64,000 nucleotides of DNA from Jiangella asiatica (GTDB taxonomy: Bacteria; Actinomycetota; Actinomycetes; Jiangellales; Jiangellaceae), in the NCBI RefSeq assembly GCF_004349065.1, contig NZ_SMKZ01000021.1:1-64000 (forward strand), written 5' to 3'. The position numbers and the translations under genes were made by a program. Positions 50,451 through 59,586 of this stretch are shown piece by piece. Under the pieces are notes generated by a model. That model searched no databases, was not told the DNA's origin, and saw only the letters and a program-made list of their open reading frames with translations. Every line of letters starts with the position of its first letter. Within the stretch, counting starts at the first letter, position 1.

Positions 50451-51649
50451 CACGCCCCTTCCCCGTACGGCATGTCCATGTCGACCCGCCAGCCGCCGCC
50501 GGTGAGTGGGCCGGCCGTCACCGTACCTCCGTACATCGTCATCCGTTCGCGCATCCCCAGCAGTCCCTGCCCGAGCCCGTCGCCCGCGGCGGCGGCACCC
50601 CGGCCGTCGTCGCTGACCCGGGCGGTGAGGCAGTCGACGCCGAAGGCCAGCCGGACCTGCGCCCGCGCCGCCGGCCCAGCGTGCTTGAGCGCGTTGGTCA
50701 ACGCCTCCTGGATCACCCGGTACACCGCCAGCGACGGCCCCGGCGGCAGCGGCCGCGGCGCTCCGCTGACGTCGAACTCGACCGGCAGGCCGGCCTGGCG
50801 GACCGACGTGACCAGCTCGGGCAGGCTGCCCAGGCCCGGCTGCGGGTTGCGGACGATGTCCTGGTCGGCACCGCCACCGTCGCCGTCGTCGGTGGCGCGC
50901 AGCACCCCGAGCAGCCGGCGCATCTCGGCCAGCGCGCCGCGGCCGGTGTCGCCGATGATCGTCAGCGCGTCGGCGGCCGCCTGGGGGTCCTGCGCCGCCG
51001 CGTACCGGCCGCCGTCGGCCTGCACGACGATGACGGAGAGGTTGTGGGCAACGACGTCGTGCATCTCGCGGGCGATCCGGGCGCGCTCCTCCGCCGCGGC
51101 GATGAGGGCACGCTGGTCGCGGTCGCGTTCGGCCTGGTGGGCACGCTCGACCAGCTCGGCGACGTAGGCCTGGCGGACCCGGCGGACATCGCCCATGGCC
51201 CAGGAGCCGACGACCAGCGCGCTGAACGTGATCAGGCTGGCGACGACGGACTGGGCGCCCTCGTCGGCATAGAAGTAGTACCTCGAGCTGGCGAGTGCGA
51301 CCCCGAGGAAGCCCGTCGCGAGACCGACCCGGCTGGCCCAGCGCGGCCCGTAGCCGCTGACCGAGTACAGACCGACCAGCAGCAGCACGTCGGACGGCGT
51401 CAGCTCCAGCCCGGTGGCCCACTGCACCAGGCCGGCGGCCGACACCACGGCGAACGACTCCACCGGCCGGACCCGCCGGAACACCAGCGCCGCGCACATA
51501 AGGCCGCCCAGGACGGCGTGCGCCCAGGCCGGGTCGTAGGCGGCGGCGCTCAGGACGACGAACACGAGGAACAGCCCAGCCGCCAGGGCGCCATCCGGCA
51601 CCACCGGATGCCGGCGCACCCAGGCGTACAGCCGGTCCCTGCGCCTCAC
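50450..51649 (-). CDS. NarL-family sensor histidine kinase
   Basis: A 399-residue membrane histidine kinase. Four or five N-terminal helices (about 12-150) form the sensor, followed by a coiled dimerisation helix and HisKA_3 with phospho-His in REMHDVVAHNLSVIVVQADGG, then an HATPase_c domain with N-box EALTNALKHAG and the G-boxes SDDGRGA and GLGQGLLGMRERM. No large extracellular domain is present, so it probably senses membrane state or a partner protein. GTG 51649 is the start. It is directly upstream of its response regulator and 10 nt after a small membrane protein gene. Confidence 0.93.
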   Translation of the reverse strand: MRRRDRLYAWVRRHPVVPDGALAAGLFLVFVVLSAAAYDPAWAHAVLGGLMCAALVFRRVRPVESFAVVSAAGLVQWATGLELTPSDVLLLVGLYSVSGYGPRWASRVGLATGFLGVALASSRYYFYADEGAQSVVASLITFSALVVGSWAMGDVRRVRQAYVAELVERAHQAERDRDQRALIAAAEERARIAREMHDVVAHNLSVIVVQADGGRYAAAQDPQAAADALTIIGDTGRGALAEMRRLLGVLRATDDGDGGGADQDIVRNPQPGLGSLPELVTSVRQAGLPVEFDVSGAPRPLPPGPSLAVYRVIQEALTNALKHAGPAARAQVRLAFGVDCLTARVSDDGRGAAAAGDGLGQGLLGMRERMTMYGGTVTAGPLTGGGWRVDMDMPYGEGA

Positions 51650-51659
51650 GTGATGCAGG

Positions 51660-52064
51660 TTAGTCCGCGGCACGCCAGGTCCGGCGCAGCCAGAGCAGGC
51701 CGAGCACCGGCAGCACGAGCGGGACGAACCCGTAGCCGCGCCCGTACAAGGACCAGACGGTGTCGTCGGGGAAGTCACCGGGGTCGAACACGGTGACGGT
51801 GCCGACGGTCAGGACGCCGAGCAGCTCGACGGTGACGGCGACCAGCGCGACCCGCCGCGCGGTCCGGCCCGGCCGGGCCAGCGCCACGGTCGCCACCACA
51901 TAGACCAGGGCGGCGAACGCGGACAGCAGATAGGCGACCGGCGCATCGGAGAACCCGGTGGCGATCTGCACGCCGGCTCGGGCGGAGGCGGACAGCGCGA
52001 ACACCGCGTAGACGGCCACCAGCAACCGGCCCGGCCCGCTGGTGCGCCGAGATCCCTCGCTCAC
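51660..52064 (-). CDS. small membrane protein, four helices, unknown function
   Basis: A 134-residue integral membrane protein with about four helices (LLVAVYAVFALSASARAGVQ; YLLSAFAALVYVVATVAL; VALVAVTVELLGVLTV; FVPLVLPVLGLLWLRRTW). The loop FDPGDFPDDTVWSLYGRGYGFVP between helices 3 and 4 is reminiscent of a conserved family of actinobacterial integral membrane proteins, but I cannot name it with certainty. GTG 52064 overlaps the upstream gene's stop by 4 nt (GTGA). Its position between another small membrane protein and the sensor kinase makes it a candidate accessory to signal sensing. Confidence 0.8.
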   Translation of the reverse strand: MSEGSRRTSGPGRLLVAVYAVFALSASARAGVQIATGFSDAPVAYLLSAFAALVYVVATVALARPGRTARRVALVAVTVELLGVLTVGTVTVFDPGDFPDDTVWSLYGRGYGFVPLVLPVLGLLWLRRTWRAAD

Positions 52065-52426
52065 GTTCCGCCTGCGTCCCAGATCTGCTGCATCCGCACC
52101 ACCAGCACCGGGATCACCAGCGCGGCGACCACCAGCACCGCGGTGCCCCACCGCGACTTCTCCGCCAACGCCCAGAACAGGCCCAGCGGCAGGATCACCA
52201 CGATCATGAGCAGGTAACCGATGAACGTGGCGAGGTCGGACGGCGCGCCGTCGACGGCCATCACGACAATCGCGACGACCACCTGGACGAAGATCAGCGC
52301 CTCGACGACCCCGGCGCCGATGACGTACGGCTCGCGGGGCGGGCGCCCCAACACCACCGCAAGCAGCGCCCACGCGGCATAGGCCAACGAGGCGACGATG
52401 ACGGTGTAGTCCACGACGGCGAACAT
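52061..52426 (-). CDS. small membrane protein, four helices, unknown function
   Basis: A 121-residue membrane protein with four hydrophobic segments (VIVASLAYAAWALLAVV; VVEALIFVQVVVAIVVMAV; FIGYLLMIVVILPLGLFWAL; TAVLVVAALVIPVLVVRM) and short charged loops. The ATG at 52426 follows the DUF885 gene by 12 nt on the same strand. It overlaps the next small membrane protein by 4 nt, so the two are probably subunits of one complex or act in sequence. No known enzyme or transporter signature was seen. Confidence 0.8.
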   Translation of the reverse strand: MFAVVDYTVIVASLAYAAWALLAVVLGRPPREPYVIGAGVVEALIFVQVVVAIVVMAVDGAPSDLATFIGYLLMIVVILPLGLFWALAEKSRWGTAVLVVAALVIPVLVVRMQQIWDAGGT

Positions 52427-52438
52427 CGGCTCACCCCG

Positions 52439-54154
52439 TCACGGCAGCCTGGCGAGCTCGTCGGTGAGGTCGTCGAGCCCGAGCGACCCCATCGACAGCG
52501 CTGCCATGTGCCATGCCTTCAGGTCGAAGTCGGTACCCCGGGCGGCCGCCGCGGCCCGGGCGGCGTCGCGGCCGGCGAGCCACGCCCGCTCGCCGAGCTT
52601 GTAGCCGATGGCCTGGCCGGGGATGCCGAGGTACCGGACGATCTCAGAGTCGAGGAACGCGGGATCGCGGCCGTTGAAGGCGCCGAAGAACTCGCGGGCC
52701 AGTTCCGGCGTCCACACCTCGCCGGGGTGGAACGTCTCGCCGGCCGGGATGCGCAGCCGCAGGTGCATGCCGATGTCGATGATGACGCGGATGGCTCGCA
52801 TGATCTGGGCGTCGAGGTAGCCGAGCCGCCGGGCGGGGTCGGTCAGGTAACCCAGCTCGTCCATGAGCCGCTCGGCGTAGAGCGCCCAGCCCTCCGTCAT
52901 CGCGCTGACCGAGCCGAGGCTCACCTGGTACCGCGAGAGCGCCTGCGCCGAGTGCACCCACTGCGCGAACTGCAGGTGATGGCCCGGCACGCCCTCGTGG
53001 TACCACGTGCTGACCAGGCCCCACACCGGAAACCGGGTCTCGCCGAGCGTCGGCAGCCAGGTCCGGCCCGGCCGGGAGAAGTCCAGCGCCGGCCGGGTGT
53101 AGTACGGCGCCGCCGCGCTGCCCGGCGGGGCGATCATGGCCTCGACCCGCTTCACCGGCTCGGCGAGGTCGACGTGCGTGCCGTCCAGGTCGGCCATCGC
53201 CTGGTCCATGAGGCCCTGCAGCCAGGCCCGGACCTCGTCGACGCCCTCGATCGCCTCGCCGTGCTGGTCCAGGTGACGCATCACTGCCAGCGGTGTGTGG
53301 CCGGACAGCACCGCCTCGGCCGCCTGCTTCATCTCGTCGTTCAGCCGGTGGAACTCCGCCCAGCCGTAGGCATAGGCGTCTTCCAGGTCCAGGGTGCTGC
53401 CCGCCCAGCGGCGCACCCACATCTCGTACCGCTCGCGGCCGACGGCGTCCGGCGTGCCGGCCGCGACGGGCAGGTAGCTGCCGGCCAGGTAGTCGCGCAG
53501 CTCGGCCAGTCCGGCCGTCGCCTCCGCGGCGGCCGTGGTGAGCTCGGCGCGCTGGGTGGCCGGTCCCGCGGCGACGAAGGTCGCGTACCAGTCCGCGGCC
53601 AACCACGTGTCGATCTGCTCGACGACGGTCTCGACCTGGCGCGGCGCCGCCAGCAGCCGCCGCTCGACGCCCGTGCGCAGCGACTGCTCGTAGCCCCGGG
53701 CCGCCGCGGGCACGTTGCGCAGCCGCCGGCCGACGGCGGCCCAGTCGTCGTCGGTGACGGTGGGCATGAGCAGGAAGACCGAGCGCAGCGACTGCACCGG
53801 CGAGAAGAGGTTGCTGACGTCGCGCAGCCCTTCGCCGGCGTCGTGGACGGCCAGCGCCGCGGACAGCCGCTCGCGCAGGAGCCGGGCCGCGCGCCGCTCC
53901 TCGACCGGCAGGCCGTCGCCGCCGGGGTCGCCCCCGCCGGCCGCCCGTGCCGCGGCCTCGGCCGCGTCGAGGTCCGCGAGGGTCGACCGGTCGGCCTCGG
54001 CGACCGCGTCCAGGCCCTCCGGTGAGAGGTCGGGGAGGGTGTCGATGCCGGGACGGATGCCCAGGGCCGTCCCGATGATGGGGTTCAGGTCGGCCATCGT
54101 CTCGACGTGGTCGTCGGCGATGCGGCGCGGTGTGAGTGCGTTGTCCTGCGGCAC
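52439..54154 (-). CDS. DUF885 family protein, probable zinc-dependent peptidase
   Basis: A 571-residue DUF885 protein. The characteristic WYHEGVPGHHLQ motif (metal-binding HE and HH) is present, with TEGWALYAERLMDELGY downstream providing a further acidic ligand, and the LGESRFPV-like LGETRFPVWG segment upstream. No signal peptide, so cytoplasmic. GTG 54154 gives an N-terminus that starts just before the conserved RIADDHVETMADLNPIIGTALGI; an internal ATG at 54097 would cut this off. The family resembles M3/M32-like metallopeptidases, but substrates are mostly unknown. It heads a run with two small membrane proteins and the two-component system. Confidence 0.88.
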   Translation of the reverse strand: MPQDNALTPRRIADDHVETMADLNPIIGTALGIRPGIDTLPDLSPEGLDAVAEADRSTLADLDAAEAAARAAGGGDPGGDGLPVEERRAARLLRERLSAALAVHDAGEGLRDVSNLFSPVQSLRSVFLLMPTVTDDDWAAVGRRLRNVPAAARGYEQSLRTGVERRLLAAPRQVETVVEQIDTWLAADWYATFVAAGPATQRAELTTAAAEATAGLAELRDYLAGSYLPVAAGTPDAVGRERYEMWVRRWAGSTLDLEDAYAYGWAEFHRLNDEMKQAAEAVLSGHTPLAVMRHLDQHGEAIEGVDEVRAWLQGLMDQAMADLDGTHVDLAEPVKRVEAMIAPPGSAAAPYYTRPALDFSRPGRTWLPTLGETRFPVWGLVSTWYHEGVPGHHLQFAQWVHSAQALSRYQVSLGSVSAMTEGWALYAERLMDELGYLTDPARRLGYLDAQIMRAIRVIIDIGMHLRLRIPAGETFHPGEVWTPELAREFFGAFNGRDPAFLDSEIVRYLGIPGQAIGYKLGERAWLAGRDAARAAAAARGTDFDLKAWHMAALSMGSLGLDDLTDELARLP

Positions 54155-54220
54155 CGGCCCATCATCCCCGATGGCGTGCCGAGCCGGGTCGGCGGGCCGT
54201 CGCGGCCCGTGGACAGGGCC

Positions 54221-54250
54221 TTGCACGATGATCACTCGAGCCAATATGTT
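54221..54250 (+). promoter_or_regulatory. promoter of the GH97 gene
   Basis: TTGCAC (54221-54226) and TATGTT (54245-54250) are 18 bp apart. The start would be near 54257, about 50 nt before GTG 54308, with GGAGG at 54294-54298. The 153-bp gap to the divergent DUF885 gene contains no other feature I can name. Confidence 0.55.
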
Positions 54251-54307
54251 CGATTCTGCGCGATTTCGGGACAATGTGGTCGACTTCGAAATCGGAGGTC
54301 AGAGTCC

Positions 54308-57028
54308 GTGAACCGACCGTCGAAGACCCCTCTCACGGCCGCCGTCGTGACTTCCCTGCTCTGCGCCGGGCTTCTCGCCGCTCCGGCCGCGGCCCAACCT
54401 CCAACCGAGCCGCCGACTCCCGCCGCGGGCTCGTGGACGGTGCAGGCGCCACCCGTCTCGGGCGTCGAGCGACTGTCGGCCGAGGTCGCGCTGGACGAGA
54501 ACGGTGCCCCCACGCTGAGCGTCAGTGCCGGCGACCGGGTCGTGCTGCCGCCGTCGCCGATCGGAATCGTCACCGACGGCGCCGACCTGTCCACCGGCCT
54601 GCGCCTCATCGACCGCGCCGAGCGCTCGGTGACCGAGAGCTACACCATGACGACCGGCAAGAACACCCAGCGGCACGCCGTGATGCGGGAGGCCACCCTG
54701 TCCTTCGCCGGTGCTGGCGACGCCGAGCTGGACCTTGTGGTCCGGGTGGCCCCGGACGGCGTGGCCTACCGGTACGAGCTGCCCGACCGCGACGGCACCA
54801 CCGTCGTCACCGGCGAGACGTCCAGCTGGCAGCTGCCCAACGACGCACCCGCGTGGCTCCTGCCGTACACGTCCTGGTACGAGGAACCGCGCGCCCAGAC
54901 GACAGCGGGAGCCGCCGCCACCGGCAGCTACGGCCACCCGGCGCTGTTCGACGTCGGCGGCATGTACGTGCTGCTCACAGAGTCCGGGCTGAGCTCGGCC
55001 TATCCCGGCGCCTACCTCGACACCACGGCAGGGACCGGGCGGTACGCCATCGGCCTGGTCGAGGAGCAGGTGGTCGCCGACGGCGAGCTGGACACGCCGT
55101 GGCGCACCGCGATCGTGGGCGACCTCGCCACCGTCACCGAGTCGACGCTGGTCGACGACCTTGCGCCGCCGTCGCAGGTCGAGGACACGTCGTGGATCCG
55201 GCCGGGCCGGGTGGCCTGGTCGTGGCTGCCGGAGCACTCCAGCCCGCGCGACTTCGAGCGGCAGAAGGACTACGTCGACTACGCCGCCGCGCACGGCTGG
55301 CCGTACACGCTGGTGGACGAGGGCTGGAGCGACGCATGGGTGCCCGAGCTGGTCCGCTACGCGCGAGCGAAGGGCGTCGAGATCCTGCTGTGGTACCGGT
55401 GGACCGACGTCGACACGCAGGAGGAGATGGACGCGGAGTTCTCTCGCATCGCGGTCTGGGGCGTCAAGGGCGTGAAGCTCGACTTCATGAACACCGGCGC
55501 GCCGACCCACGGTGAGAGCGCCGCGCGGCACGCCTGGTACGAGCAGGTCCTGCGCGAGACCGCAGAACACCGGCTGCTGGTCAACTTCCACGGCTCGACC
55601 ATCCCGAAGGGGCTGCAGCGCACCTGGCCGCATCTGATGTCGTACGAGGCCGTGCGCGGCGCGGAGTACTACTCCTTCGCCGGCGACCCGCGGGTGACGC
55701 CGTCGTACAACACGATGCTGCCGTTCACCCGCAATGTCGCGGGGTCGATGGACTACACGCCGATGACGTTCGGCCAGACGTCGCGGTCGAGCTCCGACGG
55801 GCACGAGCTCGGCCTGTCAGTGGCATTCGAGACCGGGCTGCTGCACCTGGCCGAGATGCCCGAGGTGCTGGCCACCCGGCCAGAGGCGGAGCGCTACCTC
55901 GACCAGGTGCCCACCGTCTGGGACGAGACGTCCCTGGTCAGCGGCGCGCCCGGCGATCACGCGGTCATCGCCCGGCGCGCGGGCGAGCGGTGGTTCGTCG
56001 GCGGCATCGTGGGCGGCGCCGGCCGCGAGGTCGAGGTACCGCTCGACTTCACCGGCGGCGGGCGGTGGCTGGTCGAGACCGTCACCGACGACGGCAGCGG
56101 CGGGCTCGTCCGCACCGCGACCACCCTCACCGCCCGCCAGACGCTCACCGTCCCCGTCGTCGAGAACGGCGGCTTCGCCGCGGTGCTGTGCCGGGCCACC
56201 GACGGCCGCACCACCTGCGACGAACCCGTGCACACGGTGCCCGCCAGCACGCTGGTGATCGAGCCGGGCGAGGCCGTGGTGCGGCCCGGCGACTCCGTCA
56301 CCGTCAGCGCGACGTTCACCCTCGACGAGGGCGACCCGGTGCGCCGAGTGACCATGACGCCGGTCCCGCCGGCGGGGTGGGTGGCAGACGGCGACCCGCA
56401 GCGGCGCCCGCGGCTGGCCGCCGGCGAGCCGCTGACCGGGACCTGGACGTTCACCGCGGCCGAGGACACCGCATCCGGCTTCGTCGACCTGCCGGTGGTG
56501 GTCGAGTTCGACCAGAATCCGGCCACCACCCGGCGACGGGTCCACGTCGAGCAGGCGGTACGGGCACTGGTCCCGCCGCCCGCGCCCAGCGGCGTTGTCC
56601 CGGTCAGCGATCTGGCCTTCATCGCCGAGACGAACGGCTGGGGTCCGGTGGAGCGCGACGCCTCCAACGGCGAGGCCGACGGTGGCGACGGCGCCCCGCT
56701 GACCATCGGCGGCACCCAGTACGCCAGTGGCCTGGGGGTCCATGCCGTGTCCGGTATCACGATCTACCTGGGCGGCGCCTGCGACCGCTTCACCGCACAG
56801 GTCGGCGTCGACGACGAGGTCGGCGACCAGGGCACGGTGACGTTCAATGTGAGTGGCGACGGCGACGACCTCGCCGGAACCGACGTCATCACCGGCAGTG
56901 CCGGCGCCACCGCCATGGACGTGGACGTCAGCGGCGTCGAGCTGCTGACCCTCGAGGTCGGTGACGGCGGCGACGGCATCAACTTCGACCACGCCGACTG
57001 GGCCGACGCCACGCTCGGCTGCACCTGA
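54308..57028 (+). CDS. secreted GH97 glycosidase with NEW3 and NPCBM modules
   Basis: A 906-residue exported glycoside hydrolase of family 97. Signal peptide about 1-33 (ends AAPAAAQ). N-terminal beta-super-sandwich about 45-280; (beta/alpha)8 barrel about 285-560; C-terminal sandwich to about 640; then a NEW3-like domain (about 655-750) and an NPCBM carbohydrate-binding domain (about 765-906, with GLGVHAVSGITIYL and DRFTAQVGVDDEVG). In KGVKLDFMN Asp392 sits where retaining GH97 members carry the nucleophile, and Glu447 in SYEAVRG is the acid. The inverting members use Glu instead, so an alpha-galactosidase-like retaining mechanism is the better guess. GGAGG stands 9 nt before GTG 54308. Confidence 0.9.
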   Translation: MNRPSKTPLTAAVVTSLLCAGLLAAPAAAQPPTEPPTPAAGSWTVQAPPVSGVERLSAEVALDENGAPTLSVSAGDRVVLPPSPIGIVTDGADLSTGLRLIDRAERSVTESYTMTTGKNTQRHAVMREATLSFAGAGDAELDLVVRVAPDGVAYRYELPDRDGTTVVTGETSSWQLPNDAPAWLLPYTSWYEEPRAQTTAGAAATGSYGHPALFDVGGMYVLLTESGLSSAYPGAYLDTTAGTGRYAIGLVEEQVVADGELDTPWRTAIVGDLATVTESTLVDDLAPPSQVEDTSWIRPGRVAWSWLPEHSSPRDFERQKDYVDYAAAHGWPYTLVDEGWSDAWVPELVRYARAKGVEILLWYRWTDVDTQEEMDAEFSRIAVWGVKGVKLDFMNTGAPTHGESAARHAWYEQVLRETAEHRLLVNFHGSTIPKGLQRTWPHLMSYEAVRGAEYYSFAGDPRVTPSYNTMLPFTRNVAGSMDYTPMTFGQTSRSSSDGHELGLSVAFETGLLHLAEMPEVLATRPEAERYLDQVPTVWDETSLVSGAPGDHAVIARRAGERWFVGGIVGGAGREVEVPLDFTGGGRWLVETVTDDGSGGLVRTATTLTARQTLTVPVVENGGFAAVLCRATDGRTTCDEPVHTVPASTLVIEPGEAVVRPGDSVTVSATFTLDEGDPVRRVTMTPVPPAGWVADGDPQRRPRLAAGEPLTGTWTFTAAEDTASGFVDLPVVVEFDQNPATTRRRVHVEQAVRALVPPPAPSGVVPVSDLAFIAETNGWGPVERDASNGEADGGDGAPLTIGGTQYASGLGVHAVSGITIYLGGACDRFTAQVGVDDEVGDQGTVTFNVSGDGDDLAGTDVITGSAGATAMDVDVSGVELLTLEVGDGGDGINFDHADWADATLGCT

Positions 57029-57065
57029 GCCGAACCCGGCTCGGCCGCGGCCTCAGCCCGCGGCC
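57027..57065. terminator. two adjacent hairpins between convergent genes
   Basis: GAGCCG/CGGCTC (57027-57032, 57037-57042) forms a small hairpin on the GH97 stop, and GGCCGCGG/CCGCGGCC (57043-57050, 57058-57065) a second that reaches into the 3' end of panD. Together they can terminate both convergent genes. Confidence 0.6.
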
Positions 57066-57475
57066 ACGGTGTCACCGCGGAGCTGGTCCGGCGCGTCCGG
57101 GGCCGGCTCCGCGGGGTCGGCGCCGGTGCGCACGATGCGGTTGGCGGCGTCGACGTGCACGACGCGCGGCTGGAGCCGCCGCGCCTCGGCGTCGTCGAAC
57201 ATGCCGTACGTGATGAGGATCACCAGGTCGCCGGGCTGGACCAACCGGGCCGCGGCGCCGTTGATGCCGATGACGCCGGAGCCGCGCGGGCCGGCGATGG
57301 CATAGGTGGTCAGGCGGGCGCCGTTGGTGATGTCGACGATGTCGACCTGCTCGCCGGGCAGGAGGTCCGCCGCGTCGAGGAGGTCCTCGTCGACCGTGAC
57401 CGATCCCACATAGTGCAGGTCGGCTTGCGTCACGGTGGCGCGGTGGATCTTGCCCTTCATCATGGTGCGGAACAC
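57053..57475 (-). CDS. panD: aspartate 1-decarboxylase precursor
   Basis: A 140-residue pyruvoyl enzyme that makes beta-alanine from aspartate for pantothenate. The self-cleavage site is the Gly-Ser of YVGSVTVD, and conserved [44 protein letters not shown] and ITYG are present. GTG 57475 is chosen because it yields [13 protein letters not shown], matching the family's usual opening, with AGGAG 5 nt upstream. The C-terminal tail after residue 118 is longer and Pro/Ala-rich. It begins 2 nt after the stop of a PH-domain membrane protein, an unusual partner, and is far from panC. Confidence 0.94.
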   Translation of the reverse strand: MFRTMMKGKIHRATVTQADLHYVGSVTVDEDLLDAADLLPGEQVDIVDITNGARLTTYAIAGPRGSGVIGINGAAARLVQPGDLVILITYGMFDDAEARRLQPRVVHVDAANRIVRTGADPAEPAPDAPDQLRGDTVAAG

Positions 57476-57477
57476 TG

Positions 57478-59025
57478 TCACTCCTGGTCTCGCTCGCTCG
57501 ATGCGGTCGGGTTACCGTCACCGTCGGCGTCGCCGTCTCGGTCGGAACCGGCGAACCGGTACCTCGCCATCCATTGTTCTGGAACATCGACCTTGCGCGC
57601 CACCCGGGAGCGCTCGGTCTGCCCGTCGACGATCTGCCGGGCCTCGGCGGCGTACCGGTGCCGGATGACCGCGTCGACCGGGCCGGGTGTGGTGTCGACG
57701 TGCACGGTGGCCAGCCCCAGCCGTCGCTGGACCGGCCCCTGGTTGATGCGCACGCTCTGGGCCTTCGCGTGCGGCACCGCGGTCAGGTTGCGGTACAGCA
57801 CGCCCTCGCGCACGACGACGACGTGATCGTCGAAGCCGTAGGCCAGCCGTTTCCACCCGAACGGACGCAGCCAGCGCGCCGGCCGCGGCGCCGTCGACAA
57901 CGGCACAGCCAACGGGTCGGACCCGGGCAGCACCTGCCGGAGCACCTCCGCGGCCTCGTCGAACGTTGCGACCGGCAGCAACGTGGAGGTGCGCTGACTG
58001 TCGTCAGTGGATTCTCCGGAGTATCCCGCGACGTCCACGTCCAGCCTCACCCAACCCTTCACCCTCCACAACAACGGCTGGCGCAGTGCTACTCCCTGGA
58101 CCCGGCCCGGGGGCACGGTCTGGTGCTGGGTGTCCAGCAGGCCCTTGCGGATGCGGTAGCCGTCGGGCGACTCGGCCAGGACGAAGCCGAAGTTGCGGCC
58201 GAGCTGGTTCCACAGGGCGGCACCGATCGCGATGATGCCGGGCAGCATCGACCACGCCACCCCCATCGTCGCCGTACGGTTCGGCACGAACGCGAAGGCC
58301 ACCCCCATCCCCACGAGGATCACCAGGCCCATGACGAACACGCCGGACAGCACCGTCGACCACACCAACCGGTCCAGCGGCACCTGGTGCACCACCCGCT
58401 CCGGCGCCTCCGGGGTGTCCGCGTCGATGCCGGCGGCTCGGGCCAGCAGCTCGGCCCGCAGCCGGACCGCGTCGTCGACGGCGAGGTATTGCAGCGGCGC
58501 CTCGGCCTTGCCGCCGCCGGCCACCTCCAGCCGCAGCTCCGACACCCCCAGCAGGCGACCGGCCAGCGGCCGGTTGATGTCGACCGCCTGCAATCGGTCG
58601 AGCCGGACCCGCCGCGAGCGCCGGTTGAGCATGCCGGAGTCGATGCGCAGGGCGTCCCCGTCGAAGCCGTAGCGGGTGAACCACCACGACAACAGTCCGG
58701 TGACCATGCCGAGAATCGCGATGCCGACGACGGTGATGCCGAACCGGCCCATCTCACCGGAGCGCAGCGCGTCCTGACCGCCGAAGGCGATGGCCGCGGC
58801 CAGGAACGCCCAGCCGCGCAGCAGCGGCGTCAGCGGATGCAGCCGCTTGAAGTGCTCCGGCGTCGGGTCGACTCGGGACGCCTTGCCGGAGGGCTCGCTC
58901 GTCTCGTCGTCGCCCGCGGCGTCGGGTCGCACCCCGCTCACAGAGTCCTCGGGTCGCACTCCGCTCACAGAGTCCTCGGGTCGCACTCCGTTCACCGAGT
59001 CGCCAGGGCGCTCCCCGTCGCTCAC
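57478..59025 (-). CDS. membrane protein with three bacterial PH domains, YdbT-like
   Basis: A 515-residue membrane protein of the bPH2 (DUF304) family. After a charged, repeat-containing N-terminus (about 1-60) come two helices (about 75-120), a PH domain (about 120-205, with [33 protein letters not shown]), two more helices (about 230-285), a second PH domain and a third near the C-terminus ([36 protein letters not shown]). It is the larger partner of the short PH protein encoded upstream, overlapping it by 4 nt (GTGA). In other bacteria such pairs give resistance to cell-envelope stress or antimicrobial compounds. GTG 59025 is the start. Confidence 0.88.
   Translation of the reverse strand: MSDGERPGDSVNGVRPEDSVSGVRPEDSVSGVRPDAAGDDETSEPSGKASRVDPTPEHFKRLHPLTPLLRGWAFLAAAIAFGGQDALRSGEMGRFGITVVGIAILGMVTGLLSWWFTRYGFDGDALRIDSGMLNRRSRRVRLDRLQAVDINRPLAGRLLGVSELRLEVAGGGKAEAPLQYLAVDDAVRLRAELLARAAGIDADTPEAPERVVHQVPLDRLVWSTVLSGVFVMGLVILVGMGVAFAFVPNRTATMGVAWSMLPGIIAIGAALWNQLGRNFGFVLAESPDGYRIRKGLLDTQHQTVPPGRVQGVALRQPLLWRVKGWVRLDVDVAGYSGESTDDSQRTSTLLPVATFDEAAEVLRQVLPGSDPLAVPLSTAPRPARWLRPFGWKRLAYGFDDHVVVVREGVLYRNLTAVPHAKAQSVRINQGPVQRRLGLATVHVDTTPGPVDAVIRHRYAAEARQIVDGQTERSRVARKVDVPEQWMARYRFAGSDRDGDADGDGNPTASSERDQE
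58924..59004. repeat. three 27-bp tandem repeats in the PH-protein gene
   Basis: Units at 58924-58950, 58951-58977 and 58978-59004. The first two differ at one base; the third diverges at three or more positions. In the protein they encode about three copies of a DSVSGVRPE nonapeptide in the cytoplasmic N-terminus. The in-frame period means copy number can vary without breaking the gene. Confidence 0.85.
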
Positions 59026-59516
59026 AGACCGGCCGCCTGGGCCTCGCCGAGCGCCGAGAGGCGGTCGCGCAGCCTGGCCGCCTCGGCCGCCGGGAGGCCC
59101 GGGATCTTCGCGTCGGTGGCCGGCGACGCGGTGTGCAGCTGAACGGTGGCCAGCCCGTACCGGCGCTCCAGCGGCCCGGACGCGACGTCGACGAACTGCA
59201 TGCGCCCGTATGGCACCACGGTGAGCTTGCGGTACATCACGCCGTGGGTGACGAGGAGGTCGTCCAGCCGCTCGGCGTAGCCCCAGGCCCGCCAGTTGCG
59301 CGGAATGAGCCACAGCCCCCACACCAGGGCCACCAACCCTCCGGCGAGGGCAACCGCGACCCCGACCTCGTCGAAGAGCAGGCCGAGCCCGACACCCGCG
59401 ACCGCGGTGCCGATCACCACCGAGACGATGAGTACCAGCCGGCGCAGCGAGACGAGCTTGCGCGACACCTGCTGCCAGGCCTCACCGGGTGGCGCGAAGA
59501 GCTGGTCCTGATCCAC
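59022..59516 (-). CDS. membrane protein with one bacterial PH domain, YdbS-like
   Basis: A 164-residue bPH2-family protein. Two helices (LVLIVSVVIGTAVAGVGLGLL and VGVAVALAGGLVALVWGLWLI) precede one PH domain (about 75-160) with RAWGYAERLDDLLVTHGVMYRKLTVVPYGRMQFVDVASGPLERRYGLATVQLHT, the hallmark of the family. ATG 59516. It is translated together with the three-PH-domain protein downstream, and then panD. The pair probably forms one membrane complex. Confidence 0.9.
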   Translation of the reverse strand: MDQDQLFAPPGEAWQQVSRKLVSLRRLVLIVSVVIGTAVAGVGLGLLFDEVGVAVALAGGLVALVWGLWLIPRNWRAWGYAERLDDLLVTHGVMYRKLTVVPYGRMQFVDVASGPLERRYGLATVQLHTASPATDAKIPGLPAAEAARLRDRLSALGEAQAAGL

Positions 59517-59586
59517 GGCACACGAGGCTACCCCTGTGCCCGGCCATTCGTGGCAGGCGACGGCCGCGGCGCACCGTGGCGCGACC

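Noticed and set aside
58924-59004. Short direct repeats considered as a CRISPR array
   Set aside because: Units abut without spacers and stay in frame in a coding region.
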